This document shows, one piece after another, positions 1 through 8,171 of a stretch of DNA of 64,000 nt (the stretch's first letter is position 1; the number at the start of each line of letters is the position of its first letter). The stretch covers positions 1,116,001 through 1,180,000 of the forward strand of contig NZ_CP069533.1 of the NCBI RefSeq assembly GCF_016889765.1, given 5' to 3'. The notes below the pieces were generated by a model, which saw only the letters and a program-made list of their open reading frames with translations, was not told the origin of the DNA and did no database searches. The stretch is from Corynebacterium minutissimum (GTDB lineage: Bacteria; Actinomycetota; Actinomycetes; Mycobacteriales; Mycobacteriaceae). A program made the position numbers and the translations under genes.

Positions 1-926
1 TCATCATTAATGCCGTTGTGGTAAGCACACAACATGGTCAGATTCGGCGGGTTGGTAGCCCCACCGGCTTTCCACGGCACTAGGTGATGCACGTGTGCAT
101 AATCAGCCGGTTTGTTACAACCTTTCCTGGCGCAGGTGGGGTGCTCGGCACTGGCCATGATGCGCTGCTCGAACCCGGCAAGGCGTTTCATGCGATGCAG
201 CCAGACCGGCCCGATGGTGGGGTGGATGAGGGTGACGTAGCCGATCTCAGCAAACTTATAGTTCAAAAACTGCGTGCCCGTCATCCGGCCACCGTTGGTG
301 AGCTCGAGGACGATGTCATCCCCGTCGCCGGAGATAATCTTGTCGAGCTTATCCAAGGTGACGACCACGCTGGTGAATACGGCGGGTTTGGTTCCGCCGT
401 GGGACTTGTTGAAGAAGACGTGCTTGGCTGCCTCCAACAGATTGTCCTGGTTGAGAGATTCTAGAACGCCGCGCATCTCGGTGACGGTCATGGGGTCATC
501 GGTAATCGTGAGTGAATGCGGGCCTTCCGAGCGGTAGGTCATGCGCACCCCAGGTTTCGGCACACGTTTAGGCTTGAGTTCTTTTAAGCGCTTGGCCGCT
601 ACGGCTGGGATGTTTGGTGCTGGGGTGCCGGCAAGCTTGAGGCGTAGGTTCCAGGCATGCAGCTGATTTTTTAGCTTCTTGGTGTAGGACTCAATGAGGC
701 TGAGCGTGGCTAAGTCGTGGTGTTGTTCGGCAGCTCGGGCGCGGGCTTGTCGTTGTTTGCCCGTGAATTTCGTGGTGCCGAAGTAGACGTGGTTTAAGCG
801 TGCCAGCTCGGTGGCATCGGCTAGCGAAGCGCCGAGTGCGCGTAAACGTCTCTCGCCTCCTACCGCTTGCTCCACCAGTGTGATCCCCGAGTTGCGGTAG
901 GAGAAATAGGTCTCTAAATCCCCCAT
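1..926 (-). CDS. DUF222 / HNH endonuclease-type protein, 3' part cut by window edge
   Basis: Translating the minus strand gives an open frame running off the left edge. The start is ATG at 926 or in-frame GTG at 938; neither has a strong ribosome binding site. The N-terminal part (about residues 1-230) has the helical, basic look of DUF222 proteins. The visible C-terminal end carries the HNH signature: CARKGCNKP, then HVHHLVPWKAGG, then NLTMLCAYHN. The two cysteine pairs would bind zinc, and the HH and HN residues would form the beta-beta-alpha metal nuclease site. Such proteins are common and multicopy in corynebacteria, and their role is not settled. It follows the HAD gene on the same strand with about 45 bp between. 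The stop lies outside the window. Confidence 0.85.
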   Translation of the reverse strand, partial: MGDLETYFSYRNSGITLVEQAVGGERRLRALGASLADATELARLNHVYFGTTKFTGKQRQARARAAEQHHDLATLSLIESYTKKLKNQLHAWNLRLKLAGTPAPNIPAVAAKRLKELKPKRVPKPGVRMTYRSEGPHSLTITDDPMTVTEMRGVLESLNQDNLLEAAKHVFFNKSHGGTKPAVFTSVVVTLDKLDKIISGDGDDIVLELTNGGRMTGTQFLNYKFAEIGYVTLIHPTIGPVWLHRMKRLAGFEQRIMASAEHPTCARKGCNKPADYAHVHHLVPWKAGGATNPPNLTMLCAYHNGIND

Positions 927-971
927 GACCCAGAACACTAAAGCACCCTGACCACCCCCGCAACCCGAAGA

Positions 972-1814
972 TTAGAACCAGTGCTCAAGCACCTTGGCCA
1001 CGCCGGCCTGGTGATGGGGAAGGGTGGTGGCATCGGAGACGTCGACAAGCGCGGGGTGTGCGTTTTCCATCGCAACGCCGAAGCCGACCCACTCCAGCAT
1101 TTCGAGGTCATTGGGCATATCGCCAAAGGCGATAATGTCCTCGCGAGCAATAGCGTGATGTTCCGCCAACCACTGGACACCGCGGCGCTTCGTCACGTTC
1201 GGCGCAGCGACCTCGAGCACACCCTCCGACATCGAGTACGTGACGTGGGCAAGCTCCGGATCGATGTGCGGGGCGACCAACTCATAGAGCTCCGGGGCCG
1301 AATAATCAGTATTGCGAATCAGCAGCTTCACGGCTGGCTTCGACACCAACTCCCCCACGCTCACCAGGCCAAAACCTTCAAACATCGCGTTCTCTGAATA
1401 GTGCGATTCCACCACAAAGAGTTCGTCCACGGGATCCAGCAGCGAGCCGCCAGCGCGCTCCGCGCCGAAACCCGCGCCGCCCAGGGGCTGGAGGGCTCGG
1501 GTGGCAACGTCGACAGTTTCGGCCAAAGCCTCCGGGGATAACTCGTGGGCGGAGAGGACGCGGTCCTCGGCGGAATCATAAATCACCGCGCCATTCGACG
1601 TCACGCACACCGGGCGTACCGTAAGTTGCTCCAGTACCGGCATAATCCAGCGGAAAGGTCGACCCGTGGCCAAAGCGAACTCGGCTCCGGCATTGACAGC
1701 CCGGGCGATGACCTCCCGATTGCGCTTAGGCACACGGTGGTTGCGGTCCAACAGGGTGCCGTCGATATCGCTCACGATGAGTCGTGGGGCGTGCTCCGGG
1801 AAAGTCATAACCAT
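972..1814 (-). CDS. HAD-superfamily (Cof-type) phosphatase
   Basis: 280 residues, typical of Cof-type sugar-phosphate/FMN phosphatases. Motif I is DIDGTLLD at residues 16-23, where the first Asp is the nucleophile and the second the acid/base. NGAVIYD follows in the early core, and the C-terminal motif AFGDMPNDLEML supplies the Mg-binding Asp residues. The middle of the protein is the C2-type cap expected for this subfamily. The substrate cannot be read from the sequence. The start is ATG at 1814, with a second ATG two codons later. It lies downstream of glpK on the same strand, separated by a hairpin at 1844-1874, so read-through from the glycerol operon is possible but not shown. Confidence 0.88.
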   Translation of the reverse strand: MVMTFPEHAPRLIVSDIDGTLLDRNHRVPKRNREVIARAVNAGAEFALATGRPFRWIMPVLEQLTVRPVCVTSNGAVIYDSAEDRVLSAHELSPEALAETVDVATRALQPLGGAGFGAERAGGSLLDPVDELFVVESHYSENAMFEGFGLVSVGELVSKPAVKLLIRNTDYSAPELYELVAPHIDPELAHVTYSMSEGVLEVAAPNVTKRRGVQWLAEHHAIAREDIIAFGDMPNDLEMLEWVGFGVAMENAHPALVDVSDATTLPHHQAGVAKVLEHWF

Positions 1815-1843
1815 GAGTCTACGTCAGGGGCCTAGAACGCGAA

Positions 1844-1874
1844 TGCGGCCGCGACACACGTTGTCACGGCCGCA
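1844..1874 (-). terminator. hairpin after glpK
   Basis: Arms TGCGGCCGCGACA (1844-1856) and TGTCACGGCCGCA (1862-1874) pair with one mismatch around a 5-base loop. In the minus direction only a weak T-rich stretch follows, so it may be a partial terminator or attenuator between glpK and the HAD gene. Confidence 0.55.
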
Positions 1875-1890
1875 GGAAAGGCGCTAAAGC

Positions 1891-3438
1891 TTAGGCGATA
1901 ACGTCATCATCGTCGGTGTCTTCCCAGTTGAGGGAACGCTTGATGGCGCGCTTCCAGTCGCGGTAGAGAGCGTCTACCTCGTCCTTGTCGCGCTGCGGCT
2001 TCCAGACCTTGAAGTCGCCCTGCTGGGAGCCCAGTACGCTGAGGTCATCCCAGAAGCCGGAGTCCAGGCCGGCGGCGAAGGCCGCACCGGTGGCGGTGGT
2101 CTCCACGTTCTTCGGGCGGTGAACCTCCACGCCGAGCATGTCAGCCTGGAACTGCATGAGTAGTTCGTTCATGGTCATGCCGCCGTCGACACGCAGCTCG
2201 GTGATCTCCACGCCGGAATCAGCAACCATGGCGTCCGCGACGTCACGGGTCTGGTATGCGGTGGACTCGAGAACCGCGCGGGCCAGGTGCTTGCGGTTGG
2301 CATAGCGGGTCAGGCCCACGATGACACCGCGAGCATCCGGGCGCCAGTACGGAGCGAAGAGGCCGGAGAAGGCCGGCACGATGTAGACGCCGCCGTTGTC
2401 CTTGACCTCGCGGGCCAGGTTCTCGATGGACGCGGAGTTCGGGATGAGTTGCAGGTTATCGCGCAGCCACTGCACCAGGGAACCACCCATGGACACGGAG
2501 CCCTCGAGCGCGTAGACCGGACGCTCGCCCTCGCGCTGGAAGCACACGGTGGTGAGCAAGCCGTTGTCGGAGAACTTCGGGGTGGTACCGGTATTGAGGA
2601 GGAGGAACAAGCCGGTGCCGTAGGTGTTCTTCGCAGAACCCGGGCGGAAGCAGCCCTGACCGAACATGGCGGCCTGCTGGTCACCAAGGATGGCGCGAAT
2701 CGGCACGCCAGACAGGGAGCCGCGCTCACGGACGGTGCGGAAGTCACCGAGGGAGGGACGAATCTCCGGAAGCATGGAGGTAGGAATACCCATCTCCTTG
2801 CACAGATCCTCATCCCACTCGAGCTTCTCAATGTCCATGAGCAGCGTACGGGAAGCGTTGGTGACGTCGGTGGCGTGGAGGGCTTCTTGGCCGTTGTCGC
2901 CGTCGGCACCGCCGGTGAGGTTCCACAGCAGCCAGGTATCGATGGTGCCGAAGAGAAGCTCGCCGGCCTCAGCGCGCTCGCGAGCGCCCTCGACGTTATC
3001 GAGGATCCACTTCACCTTCGGGCCAGCCGGGTAGGAGTTGATGATCAGACCGGTGCGACGACGCCACTTGTCGGCACCCTCATCACCAGCCAGTTCCTTA
3101 CAGATTTCGGTGGTGCGGGTGTCCTGCCACACGATGGCGTTGTAGACCGGCTTGCCAGTCTTCTTGTCCCACACAACGGTGGTCTCACGCTGGTTGGTGA
3201 TACCCAAAGCGGCGATGTCTTCGACGTTGATGTCGGCATTAGCCAGGGCTTCACCGACGGCACGACGGGTATTGCTCCAGATCTCCTCCGGGTCGTGCTC
3301 AACCCAGCCCTTCTCCGGGAAGATCTGCTCGTGCTCGAACTGTCCGACGGACACCTGCTCGCCGTCGTGGTCAAAGATGATGCAGCGCGTGGACGTGGTG
3401 CCCTGGTCAATCGCTGCAACGTAGCTCTTGGTGGACAT
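1891..3438 (-). CDS. glpK: glycerol kinase
   Basis: 515 residues, full length for GlpK. It phosphorylates glycerol with ATP to sn-glycerol 3-phosphate in the cytoplasm. The FGGY-kinase phosphate-binding motif DQGTTSTR is at residues 10-17. Family hallmarks include GITNQRETTVVWDK, WILDNV, GTIDTWLLWNLTGG, the GDQQAAMFGQ segment, and the C-terminal ATP-binding part with LRVDGGMTMNELLMQFQAD. The C-terminal tail is acidic (DTDDDD). The start is ATG at 3438 with AGGAG about 6 bases upstream. It is the last gene of glpD-glpF-glpK and lies 23 bp behind glpF, which supplies its substrate. Confidence 0.97.
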   Translation of the reverse strand: MSTKSYVAAIDQGTTSTRCIIFDHDGEQVSVGQFEHEQIFPEKGWVEHDPEEIWSNTRRAVGEALANADINVEDIAALGITNQRETTVVWDKKTGKPVYNAIVWQDTRTTEICKELAGDEGADKWRRRTGLIINSYPAGPKVKWILDNVEGARERAEAGELLFGTIDTWLLWNLTGGADGDNGQEALHATDVTNASRTLLMDIEKLEWDEDLCKEMGIPTSMLPEIRPSLGDFRTVRERGSLSGVPIRAILGDQQAAMFGQGCFRPGSAKNTYGTGLFLLLNTGTTPKFSDNGLLTTVCFQREGERPVYALEGSVSMGGSLVQWLRDNLQLIPNSASIENLAREVKDNGGVYIVPAFSGLFAPYWRPDARGVIVGLTRYANRKHLARAVLESTAYQTRDVADAMVADSGVEITELRVDGGMTMNELLMQFQADMLGVEVHRPKNVETTATGAAFAAGLDSGFWDDLSVLGSQQGDFKVWKPQRDKDEVDALYRDWKRAIKRSLNWEDTDDDDVIA

Positions 3439-3461
3439 AACTTTCTCCTTGTCGGGGTGTT

Positions 3462-4199
3462 TTAAAGGGCTATGGACAGCAGGCCAACGGCGACGGCCGA
3501 CAGCATCGGCGCGACGACCGGAACCCAGGCATAGCCCCAGTTTCCAGTGCCCTTGTCCTTGATGGGCAGGACGAAGGCGTACATGATGCGGGGACCAAGG
3601 TCACGGACCGGGTTGATGGCGTATCCGGTGGGGGTACCGAGGGACAGACCGATAGACACGATGACGAAGGCAACGCCGAAGTAGCTCAGCGGGCCGAGCT
3701 CGCCGCCGGTAGGACCGAAGGCAATGAACATGAGCAGCACAGTGGTAGCGATGAACTCCGTCACTGCGTTCCAGCCGTTGTTCGGGTGCGCCGGGTTCGT
3801 GAAGAAAATACCGCCGGTGTTCTTGTTGGCTCCGGTGACGTTGCCGGCTTCGTCGACATTGTTGGCGTCGAAAAGCTGCTTAAACGTTGCCCACGCCAGG
3901 AAGGCACCGACCATGGCGCCCAGGATCTGACCCAGGAAGTAATAAGGCACGAGGCTCCACTCAAGAGAGCCATTGACAGCGAGCATGATGGTCACCGCCG
4001 GGTTGAGGTGACCGCCAGAGGGGTCCGCGATGCTAGCGCCCAAGTAGACGCCGAGGCCCCAGCCCATTGCGATAACGATCCAGTCTGCACCGCGCGCCGC
4101 GGAGGTGCGGAGGTTTACAGTGGCGCAGACGCCGTTACCCAACAGGAGCAGCACTGCCGTGCCAAGGAACTCCCACAGGAATGCATCAGTTCCGGTCAT
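3462..4199 (-). CDS. glpF: glycerol uptake facilitator (MIP family)
   Basis: 245 residues with six predicted membrane segments and the two half-helix motifs of the aquaporin fold. The first is GGHLNPAVTI. The second is INPVRDLGPR, where NPA is changed to NPV; the Asp just after the filter Arg is typical of glycerol-conducting members rather than strict water channels. It would let glycerol diffuse through the inner membrane. A loop (FDANNVDEAGNVTGANKNTGG) lies between segments 3 and 4, as in other actinobacterial GlpF proteins. It lies between glpD and glpK in one transcription unit, which supports glycerol as substrate. Confidence 0.95.
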   Translation of the reverse strand: MTGTDAFLWEFLGTAVLLLLGNGVCATVNLRTSAARGADWIVIAMGWGLGVYLGASIADPSGGHLNPAVTIMLAVNGSLEWSLVPYYFLGQILGAMVGAFLAWATFKQLFDANNVDEAGNVTGANKNTGGIFFTNPAHPNNGWNAVTEFIATTVLLMFIAFGPTGGELGPLSYFGVAFVIVSIGLSLGTPTGYAINPVRDLGPRIMYAFVLPIKDKGTGNWGYAWVPVVAPMLSAVAVGLLSIAL

Positions 4200-4275
4200 A
4201 ACTTGTCCTTTCTCTTTTACCTAGGCCAAAGGCCCAGCGAGAGACAGCAAACGTCCTCGCTGGGCCTCGTGACGC

Positions 4276-6000
4276 TTAGGCTTCTTCCTTAGTGGCTCGT
4301 GCGCTGCCGGCGCGCTCGAGAATGTCATTTGCCTCACGGTCGGTGAGGGCAGCCTCGGCGGCAAGCTCCGCCTCGGTGTGCTGCTTGAACTGGCTAACCT
4401 CGCGCTCAATGTCGTTCTGGTCCCAGCCCAGCAGCGGCGCGACGAACTCAGCAATAGGCTGAGCAGCGGCAACGCCTCGGTCGGCGAACTCGATGGCCAC
4501 GCGCAGGCGGCGAGACACGATGTCGTCGATGTGCAGTGCACCTTCGTGGGTGACGGCGTAGCGAACCTCAGCCCAGATGTAGCTTTCAGCGCCCGGAACC
4601 GCCTCAAGGAGGGAGGCGTCCTCGGCGGCGGGAGCCAGAACCTCGCTGATGAGCGAACCGTAGCGGCCAAGCAGGTGCTCGATGCGATTCTCATCGAGGT
4701 TGTAGCGGCGAGCGAGCGCCGGAACCTGGTTGGCCAGCGCGTGGTAGCCGTCCGCGCCCAAGATCGGGGTGCGCTCGGTGACGGATTCCGCCACCTTAAA
4801 GCCCAGTTCCTTAGCGGCCAGGTCCACTGCGTCCTTACCGATAACGCGGTAGGTCGTGTACTTACCACCAGCAACGGAGACGAGACCCGGGGCTACGCGG
4901 GCAACGGCGTGGTTGCGGGAGAGGTTGGTGGTGGAGTCGGACTTACCGGACAGCAGCGGGCGCAGACCGGAGTAGACACCGACGATGTCCTCGCGGGTAA
5001 TCTTGTTGCGCACGCGCTGGTTGACCTGGTCCAGGATGTAGTCGATATCTGCTTTGGTCGGGGCCGGATCCGGCAGGGACAGGCCCTTTTCCCAGTCAGT
5101 ATCGGTGGTACCGATGATCCAGTACTCGCCCCACGGGATGACGAAGAGCACGGACTTTTCGGTGACGAAGCACAGAGCGGCGTCGGCATCGAGGGCGTCC
5201 TTCGGGACAACGATGTGCACGCCCTTGGAGGCATGAACGGTGAACTTGCCCTCCGCGCCAGCCATCTCCTGAATCTTGTCGTTCCAGACACCCGTGGCGT
5301 TGATGAAGACCTTGCCCTTGACGGTGGTCTCGCGGCCGGTCTCGAGGTCACGGACCTGCGCGGCGGTGATGCGGCCGCGGTTATCCTTCTCGAAACCAAT
5401 AACCTCGGTACCGGTGCGCACGCTTGCGCCATATTCAGCAGCGGTGCGCAGGACGGTCATGGTGTGGCGGGCGTCGTCGACAAGCGTGTCGTAGTAGCGC
5501 ACGCCACCGACGACGGCGTCCTCCTTAAGGCCCGGGGTGACCTTGAGCACGCCCTTGCGGGTGAGGTGCTTCTGCATCGGGACGCTCTTGGCACCACCCA
5601 TGAGGTCATAGAGGGTAAAGCCGCCGAACATCATGACGCGCTCCCAACCGCGGTGGGTAAGGGGGAAGATGAACTTCAGCGGCTTGACCAGGTGCGGGGC
5701 CAGGGTCGACATGTTTAGCTCGCGCTCCTTGAGGGACTCCGCAACGAGGCGGAAGTCAAACATGGCGAGGTAGCGCAGGCCACCGTGGAACATCTTGGAG
5801 GAACGCGAGGACGTTCCTGCCGCAAAGTCTTGGGATTCCAGCACGGCCGTCTTCAAACCGCGGGTGGCTGCATCCACCGCAGCACCAGCGCCTACGGAGC
5901 CACCGCCGATAATGACGACGTCGTAGTCCTCAGTGGAGTAGTCGTTCCATGTCTGTTCAAAATACTCGGGGTTAAAGCTGTGGTTACTCGTCGTGGTCAT
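4276..6000 (-). CDS. glpD: aerobic glycerol-3-phosphate dehydrogenase
   Basis: 574 residues, the usual length for the FAD-dependent membrane-associated enzyme, which oxidises glycerol 3-phosphate to dihydroxyacetone phosphate and passes electrons to menaquinone. The FAD Rossmann motif VVIIGGGSVGAGAAVDAATRG is near residues 28-48, followed by SSRSSKMFHGGLRYL, a GlpD/GlpA signature. INATGVWNDK and the downstream TDTDWEKG and GLRPLL segments also match the family. The C-terminal domain (about 400-574) is the helical cap typical of GlpD. The start is ATG at 6000. It is the first gene of the operon, with about 75 bp before glpF. The upstream 350 bp carry candidate control sites. Confidence 0.96.
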   Translation of the reverse strand: MTTTSNHSFNPEYFEQTWNDYSTEDYDVVIIGGGSVGAGAAVDAATRGLKTAVLESQDFAAGTSSRSSKMFHGGLRYLAMFDFRLVAESLKERELNMSTLAPHLVKPLKFIFPLTHRGWERVMMFGGFTLYDLMGGAKSVPMQKHLTRKGVLKVTPGLKEDAVVGGVRYYDTLVDDARHTMTVLRTAAEYGASVRTGTEVIGFEKDNRGRITAAQVRDLETGRETTVKGKVFINATGVWNDKIQEMAGAEGKFTVHASKGVHIVVPKDALDADAALCFVTEKSVLFVIPWGEYWIIGTTDTDWEKGLSLPDPAPTKADIDYILDQVNQRVRNKITREDIVGVYSGLRPLLSGKSDSTTNLSRNHAVARVAPGLVSVAGGKYTTYRVIGKDAVDLAAKELGFKVAESVTERTPILGADGYHALANQVPALARRYNLDENRIEHLLGRYGSLISEVLAPAAEDASLLEAVPGAESYIWAEVRYAVTHEGALHIDDIVSRRLRVAIEFADRGVAAAQPIAEFVAPLLGWDQNDIEREVSQFKQHTEAELAAEAALTDREANDILERAGSARATKEEA

Positions 6001-6288
6001 GGTTGACCGAATCTCCTCTCTCGCTGCTTACCACTGCGCGGAAAAGATTTGTTCACATGACAAAGGCGCAGCTCAAGCAAATGTGCTCACCCACCGCGCG
6101 AGCAACGATGCCTCGGCATTGTCCACCACGGTCATTGCTGTGCGGCTGAGATGAAGAAGAAGTTATCTCCCAAGCTCCATGCTATAGATCACGCCTTTTT
6201 CATTCCGGAGACGCTACTCACACGTAACCTCCGGAGGGGTAAGCAGGACTTTTTCACACCACTCAGTAGGTGCACAAAAAGAAAACTA
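6001..6288 (-). promoter_or_regulatory. glp operon control region
   Basis: Gene-free stretch upstream of glpD. Read on the minus strand it holds an inverted repeat CCGGAG (6205-6210) / CTCCGG (6229-6234) around TGTGAGTAGCGTC, which partly matches the CRP-like GlxR consensus TGTGA-N6-TCACA (second half poor). A TATAG element lies near 6180. A second inverted repeat, TTTGT / ACAAA, flanks TCACATG near 6047-6065. These suggest carbon-source control, but none is a perfect match. Confidence 0.4.
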
Positions 6289-6341
6289 CCCCTATCAGGG
6301 GGGCAGTAAGGGGCAAAGAGAATCTCCCAAAAGTGGGAGAT
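6289..6341 (-). terminator. double hairpin terminator after the acyltransferase
   Basis: Just beyond the acyltransferase stop codon (minus strand), arms ATCTCCCA (6322-6329) and TGGGAGAT (6334-6341) pair perfectly around 4 bases. A second hairpin, CCCCT (6289-6293) / AGGGG (6297-6301), follows, then a T-rich stretch in the minus direction (about 6274-6288). Confidence 0.75.
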
Positions 6342-6349
6342 GTGCAGAC

Positions 6350-8077
6350 TTATTTCTTCTTCGATTTCTGTAGGCGGGCCATCGCCTCCAGCACCTCTGC
6401 CATTCCGAAGCGCTCGGCGGAATACGTCACGGCCCGAGCCGCCTTGACCACCTCAATGGGAGCGGTCTCAAGGGCCACCATATGCACGGCAACGTCCTCG
6501 TCGCCTTCGGCAAACGTCTCGTCACCGGGTTCATTCGCAAAGAAGAGGAGGTCCCTCGGTTCGGCTCCAATCTTCTTCACCACCGCGGCCAGCCCCTCAG
6601 CCGGGGAGGAGGCGGTCGCGACGGGACCACCGGGAGCGTCGTTAAACTGCACGCCTTCAGCACCTTCGGCACAGGCAATGCGCCAGACGTCCTGCGGGAT
6701 GTCCTCCACGGCAGCGGCATCAAGTACTGTGCCCTGCTGCGAAATAATCACCAGATGCTCAACCTGGGGATGCAACTGCGCCAATGCTCCCTGGAGGCGC
6801 TTCGACACTTCGCCGCCCTCCATGCTCATCGCGCTCTGATCCGCCACAACAATGCGCGGCACAGCGGAGTACTCCGCCTTGATGCGGTGCGGCAGACGGG
6901 AAACGATGAGGCGAGACTGCGTGGCGGCCGAGAGCAGGCCCTGCTCCACGACGGACCCCGCGAAGATCTCCTTGCCGCTCGCCGTCATCGACGCCTGCGC
7001 CTCGGCAACGTCGGACTTGAGCTGCGCCATAACCTCCGTCACCTTGTCGCGACCCTCCTCCAGACCACGAGTTGCCTCCTCCACCACGGAGTTGAGGTTC
7101 TCCTTGATCCATTCCAGGGTTTCCGGCGCGGTACGCGGCCGCTCCTTGAGCTGGTCGGCGTCGGTGGTGCTGTCGGCGCTGTCGGTACTGGGGACGTCGG
7201 CAAGCACTGCGTCATCCTCCGGCGTGGCAGACTTTTTGAGCGTCATGCGGTCGCGCACCAACTCAATGGTGGCGGCAGAGACATAGCCTTTGAGGTGGGC
7301 CAAGTCATCGCGCAAACGACGCACGCGGTAGCGCTCATCCTCCACCACGGCGTCCTGAGCCTCAGCCTCCTCCAAGGTCGGCGCACCGCCCCCCTTGCGG
7401 GCAGGTACCCAATACTCGCCCGCGGGCATCGGCCCGAACTCGGACTCATACTGCTTCCACAGCTCCTCGAGCGCTTCCTGCATGCGGCGACGCACTTCCG
7501 CGATATCGGCATCGGGGTCACCCGTGGTGTAGTAGGGCTCCAGCGCCGTGATGAGGATCGGAGTATTCGTGCGGCCCAAGTGCTTCTTCTGCCCCTTGGT
7601 CCAGAGGCGCTGGGAGCCAAAAATAATCTGCGGGATAATCGGCACACCCGCCGCGTGGGCAATGCGCGCAGCACCATTGCGCATGGACCTGATTTCGAAA
7701 CTGCGGGAAATGGTGCCCTCCGCAAAGACGCCGACCAGCTCGCCACTCTTGGCCAACTCGGTGCCCTTCACAATCGACGCCCCACCATCAATGCGATCCA
7801 CCGGAACGTGCCCCATCACTTCGAAGAGGCGGCCCACCACCGGAGCCTTGAACACCGAGGCCTTGGCCAGGTAACGCACGAGGCGCTTCTTCTGGTACGC
7901 CAAGTAGGCTCCGAAAAGGAAGTCCATATAGCCCGTGTGGTTGCACACGATGACCGCGCCGCCCTCATCCGGAATGTTCTCCACGCCCGACAGGCGCATC
8001 TTCAAACCTTGGGCCACGGTGACCGCACGGCCCACGTGTGTGATCTGCCGGTAGACAAAATTGGTCACAGCGCTCAT
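6350..8077 (-). CDS. PlsC-like 1-acylglycerol-3-phosphate acyltransferase with long C-terminal extension
   Basis: 575 residues from ATG 8077, chosen because GGAG lies 5 bases upstream; an earlier in-frame ATG at 8134 would overlap the serS terminator. The catalytic HX4D motif is NHTGYMDF (His47, Asp52), followed by the substrate-binding EGTISRSFEIRS and the VPIIPQIIFGSQR segment, all within about residues 1-215. Ordinary PlsC proteins end near 200-280 residues. Here a further 330 residues follow: a charged, partly coiled-coil stretch (about 225-400) and a C-terminal region of no recognised family ending KSKKK. The role in phosphatidic acid synthesis is inferred from the acyltransferase domain only. 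It lies downstream of serS with a terminator between, so it is probably transcribed separately. Confidence 0.85.
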   Translation of the reverse strand: MSAVTNFVYRQITHVGRAVTVAQGLKMRLSGVENIPDEGGAVIVCNHTGYMDFLFGAYLAYQKKRLVRYLAKASVFKAPVVGRLFEVMGHVPVDRIDGGASIVKGTELAKSGELVGVFAEGTISRSFEIRSMRNGAARIAHAAGVPIIPQIIFGSQRLWTKGQKKHLGRTNTPILITALEPYYTTGDPDADIAEVRRRMQEALEELWKQYESEFGPMPAGEYWVPARKGGGAPTLEEAEAQDAVVEDERYRVRRLRDDLAHLKGYVSAATIELVRDRMTLKKSATPEDDAVLADVPSTDSADSTTDADQLKERPRTAPETLEWIKENLNSVVEEATRGLEEGRDKVTEVMAQLKSDVAEAQASMTASGKEIFAGSVVEQGLLSAATQSRLIVSRLPHRIKAEYSAVPRIVVADQSAMSMEGGEVSKRLQGALAQLHPQVEHLVIISQQGTVLDAAAVEDIPQDVWRIACAEGAEGVQFNDAPGGPVATASSPAEGLAAVVKKIGAEPRDLLFFANEPGDETFAEGDEDVAVHMVALETAPIEVVKAARAVTYSAERFGMAEVLEAMARLQKSKKK

Positions 8078-8099
8078 GGTGCTCCAAACAGGTAAGAAA

Positions 8100-8126
8100 C
8101 CTCGCCGCCTGAAGGAGGCGGCGAGG
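8100..8126 (-). terminator. terminator after serS
   Basis: Arms CCTCGCCGCCT (8100-8110) and AGGCGGCGAGG (8116-8126) form a perfect 11-bp stem with loop GAAGG. In the minus direction it is followed by TTTCTT. Confidence 0.75.
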
Positions 8127-8171
8127 AGGGACAAGTCAGGGCGATGCGCGCGAAACCCCGCGCGCAGCGAT

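Noticed and set aside
2287..3465. Long plus-strand frame of 392 codons opposite glpK
   Set aside because: It is the antisense of a certain glpK; its translation shows no family and has the composition of a shadow frame in GC-rich DNA. The same holds for 4378-5718, 6482-8095, 18284-19516 and 20305-21042.
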